A stretch of 64,000 nt of DNA from Tachypleus tridentatus. Lineage: Eukaryota > Arthropoda > Merostomata > Xiphosura > Limulidae. The notes beneath the pieces are model-generated. The model was not told the origin of the DNA. It did no database searches and saw only the letters and a program-made list of their open reading frames with translations. Position numbers and translations under genes: made by a program. Positions 63,575 through 64,000 of the stretch are shown here, piece after piece (position 1 is the stretch's first letter; every line of letters begins with the position of its first letter). The stretch covers positions 65,636,326 through 65,700,325 of the forward strand of contig NC_134830.1 in NCBI RefSeq assembly GCF_004210375.1, written 5' to 3'.

Positions 63575-63890
63575 GCCGCTATGATGTATTTCGTAATATA
63601 ATTTATTTCGGATAACTGTCCGATTAATTATATAAAGTTTGTTAGTATGTTATTATTTTAAATAACCGAAATCCGGAATTTCAATTTAGAATGTTTATGG
63701 TACTTGTAAAAAGATTTTCTTTTTCAATAGAAATATATTTTATTATTCAAAGGTAAAATTGACAATATAATTTATAATAACGATTATTACTGATAGTTAT
63801 TACAAATGATTGTTTACAAAAAATAATTTTAGACAATAATAATTCTTATATCCAGTATAAAACTGAATATTTCATCAATAATTAATCCTT
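63575..63890. repeat. AT-rich interspersed repeat R7, copy 7
   Basis: Contains TAATTTATTTCGGATAACTG and TAATAACGATTATTA; counterpart of copies 2 and 4. Confidence 0.7.
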
Positions 63891-64000
63891 GTTCACAATG
63901 TCCAAATTAATTATGAGTTGATCGTGTCGCATCTCGCAAAAGCTAGCCAGCACGGTTGATCTAACGCCGCTTATCAGCTGATTTTTACTTACGAGATATT

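Overview
The window is eukaryotic nuclear DNA, about 70% A+T. Genes are split into short exons with GT-AG introns, tRNA-derived SINEs are abundant, and there is no operon-like packing. The SINE families and a Penelope-like retroelement suggest an arthropod, most likely a chelicerate. The SINEs look to me like those of horseshoe crabs, but that is memory and was not tested.

The organising feature is a tandem array of SLC18B1-like genes (MFS polyamine/amine transporters), all on the + strand. Copy A (97-4547) is the 3' half of an apparently intact gene: eight exons with consistent phases and good splice sites. Copy B (about 18505-30310) and copy C (about 32440-42200) are pseudogenes broken by stops, frameshifts, lost splice sites and deletions. 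Copy D starts at about 61559 with an intact first coding exon and runs off the window. A spacer of about 12.5 kb follows A (S1, 4548-18430). It recurs, diverged, after C (S2, 42180-54160). The layout is therefore A-S1-B / C-S2-D, with an extra B to C duplication at about 12 kb spacing.

Each spacer holds a minus-strand Penelope-like reverse transcriptase remnant, old SINEs and remnants of another minus-strand gene. In S2 that gene is identifiable: two exons (53746-53599 and 52557-52438) encode the end of an adenylyl cyclase C2 catalytic domain, with frameshifts and a stop. Conserved minus-strand reading frames further downstream may be its C-terminal tail. The 54.2-61.5 kb stretch is present before D and missing before B. 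It holds a clean minus-strand exon with a membrane segment (59238-59061), a clean plus-strand exon candidate (57452-57642), an F-box-like fragment and a possible promoter for D.

Two CpG-rich minisatellites of the same unusual unit (about 28 bp) lie at the B/C junction (about 31875-32430) and beyond the end of S2 (about 55285-55490). A seven-copy AT-rich repeat with a near-invariant palindrome (TAATAACGGTTATTA) lies in introns and spacers. Several SINEs have clear target-site duplications, and two have matching empty sites in the paralogous spacer, so their insertion can be dated relative to the duplication.
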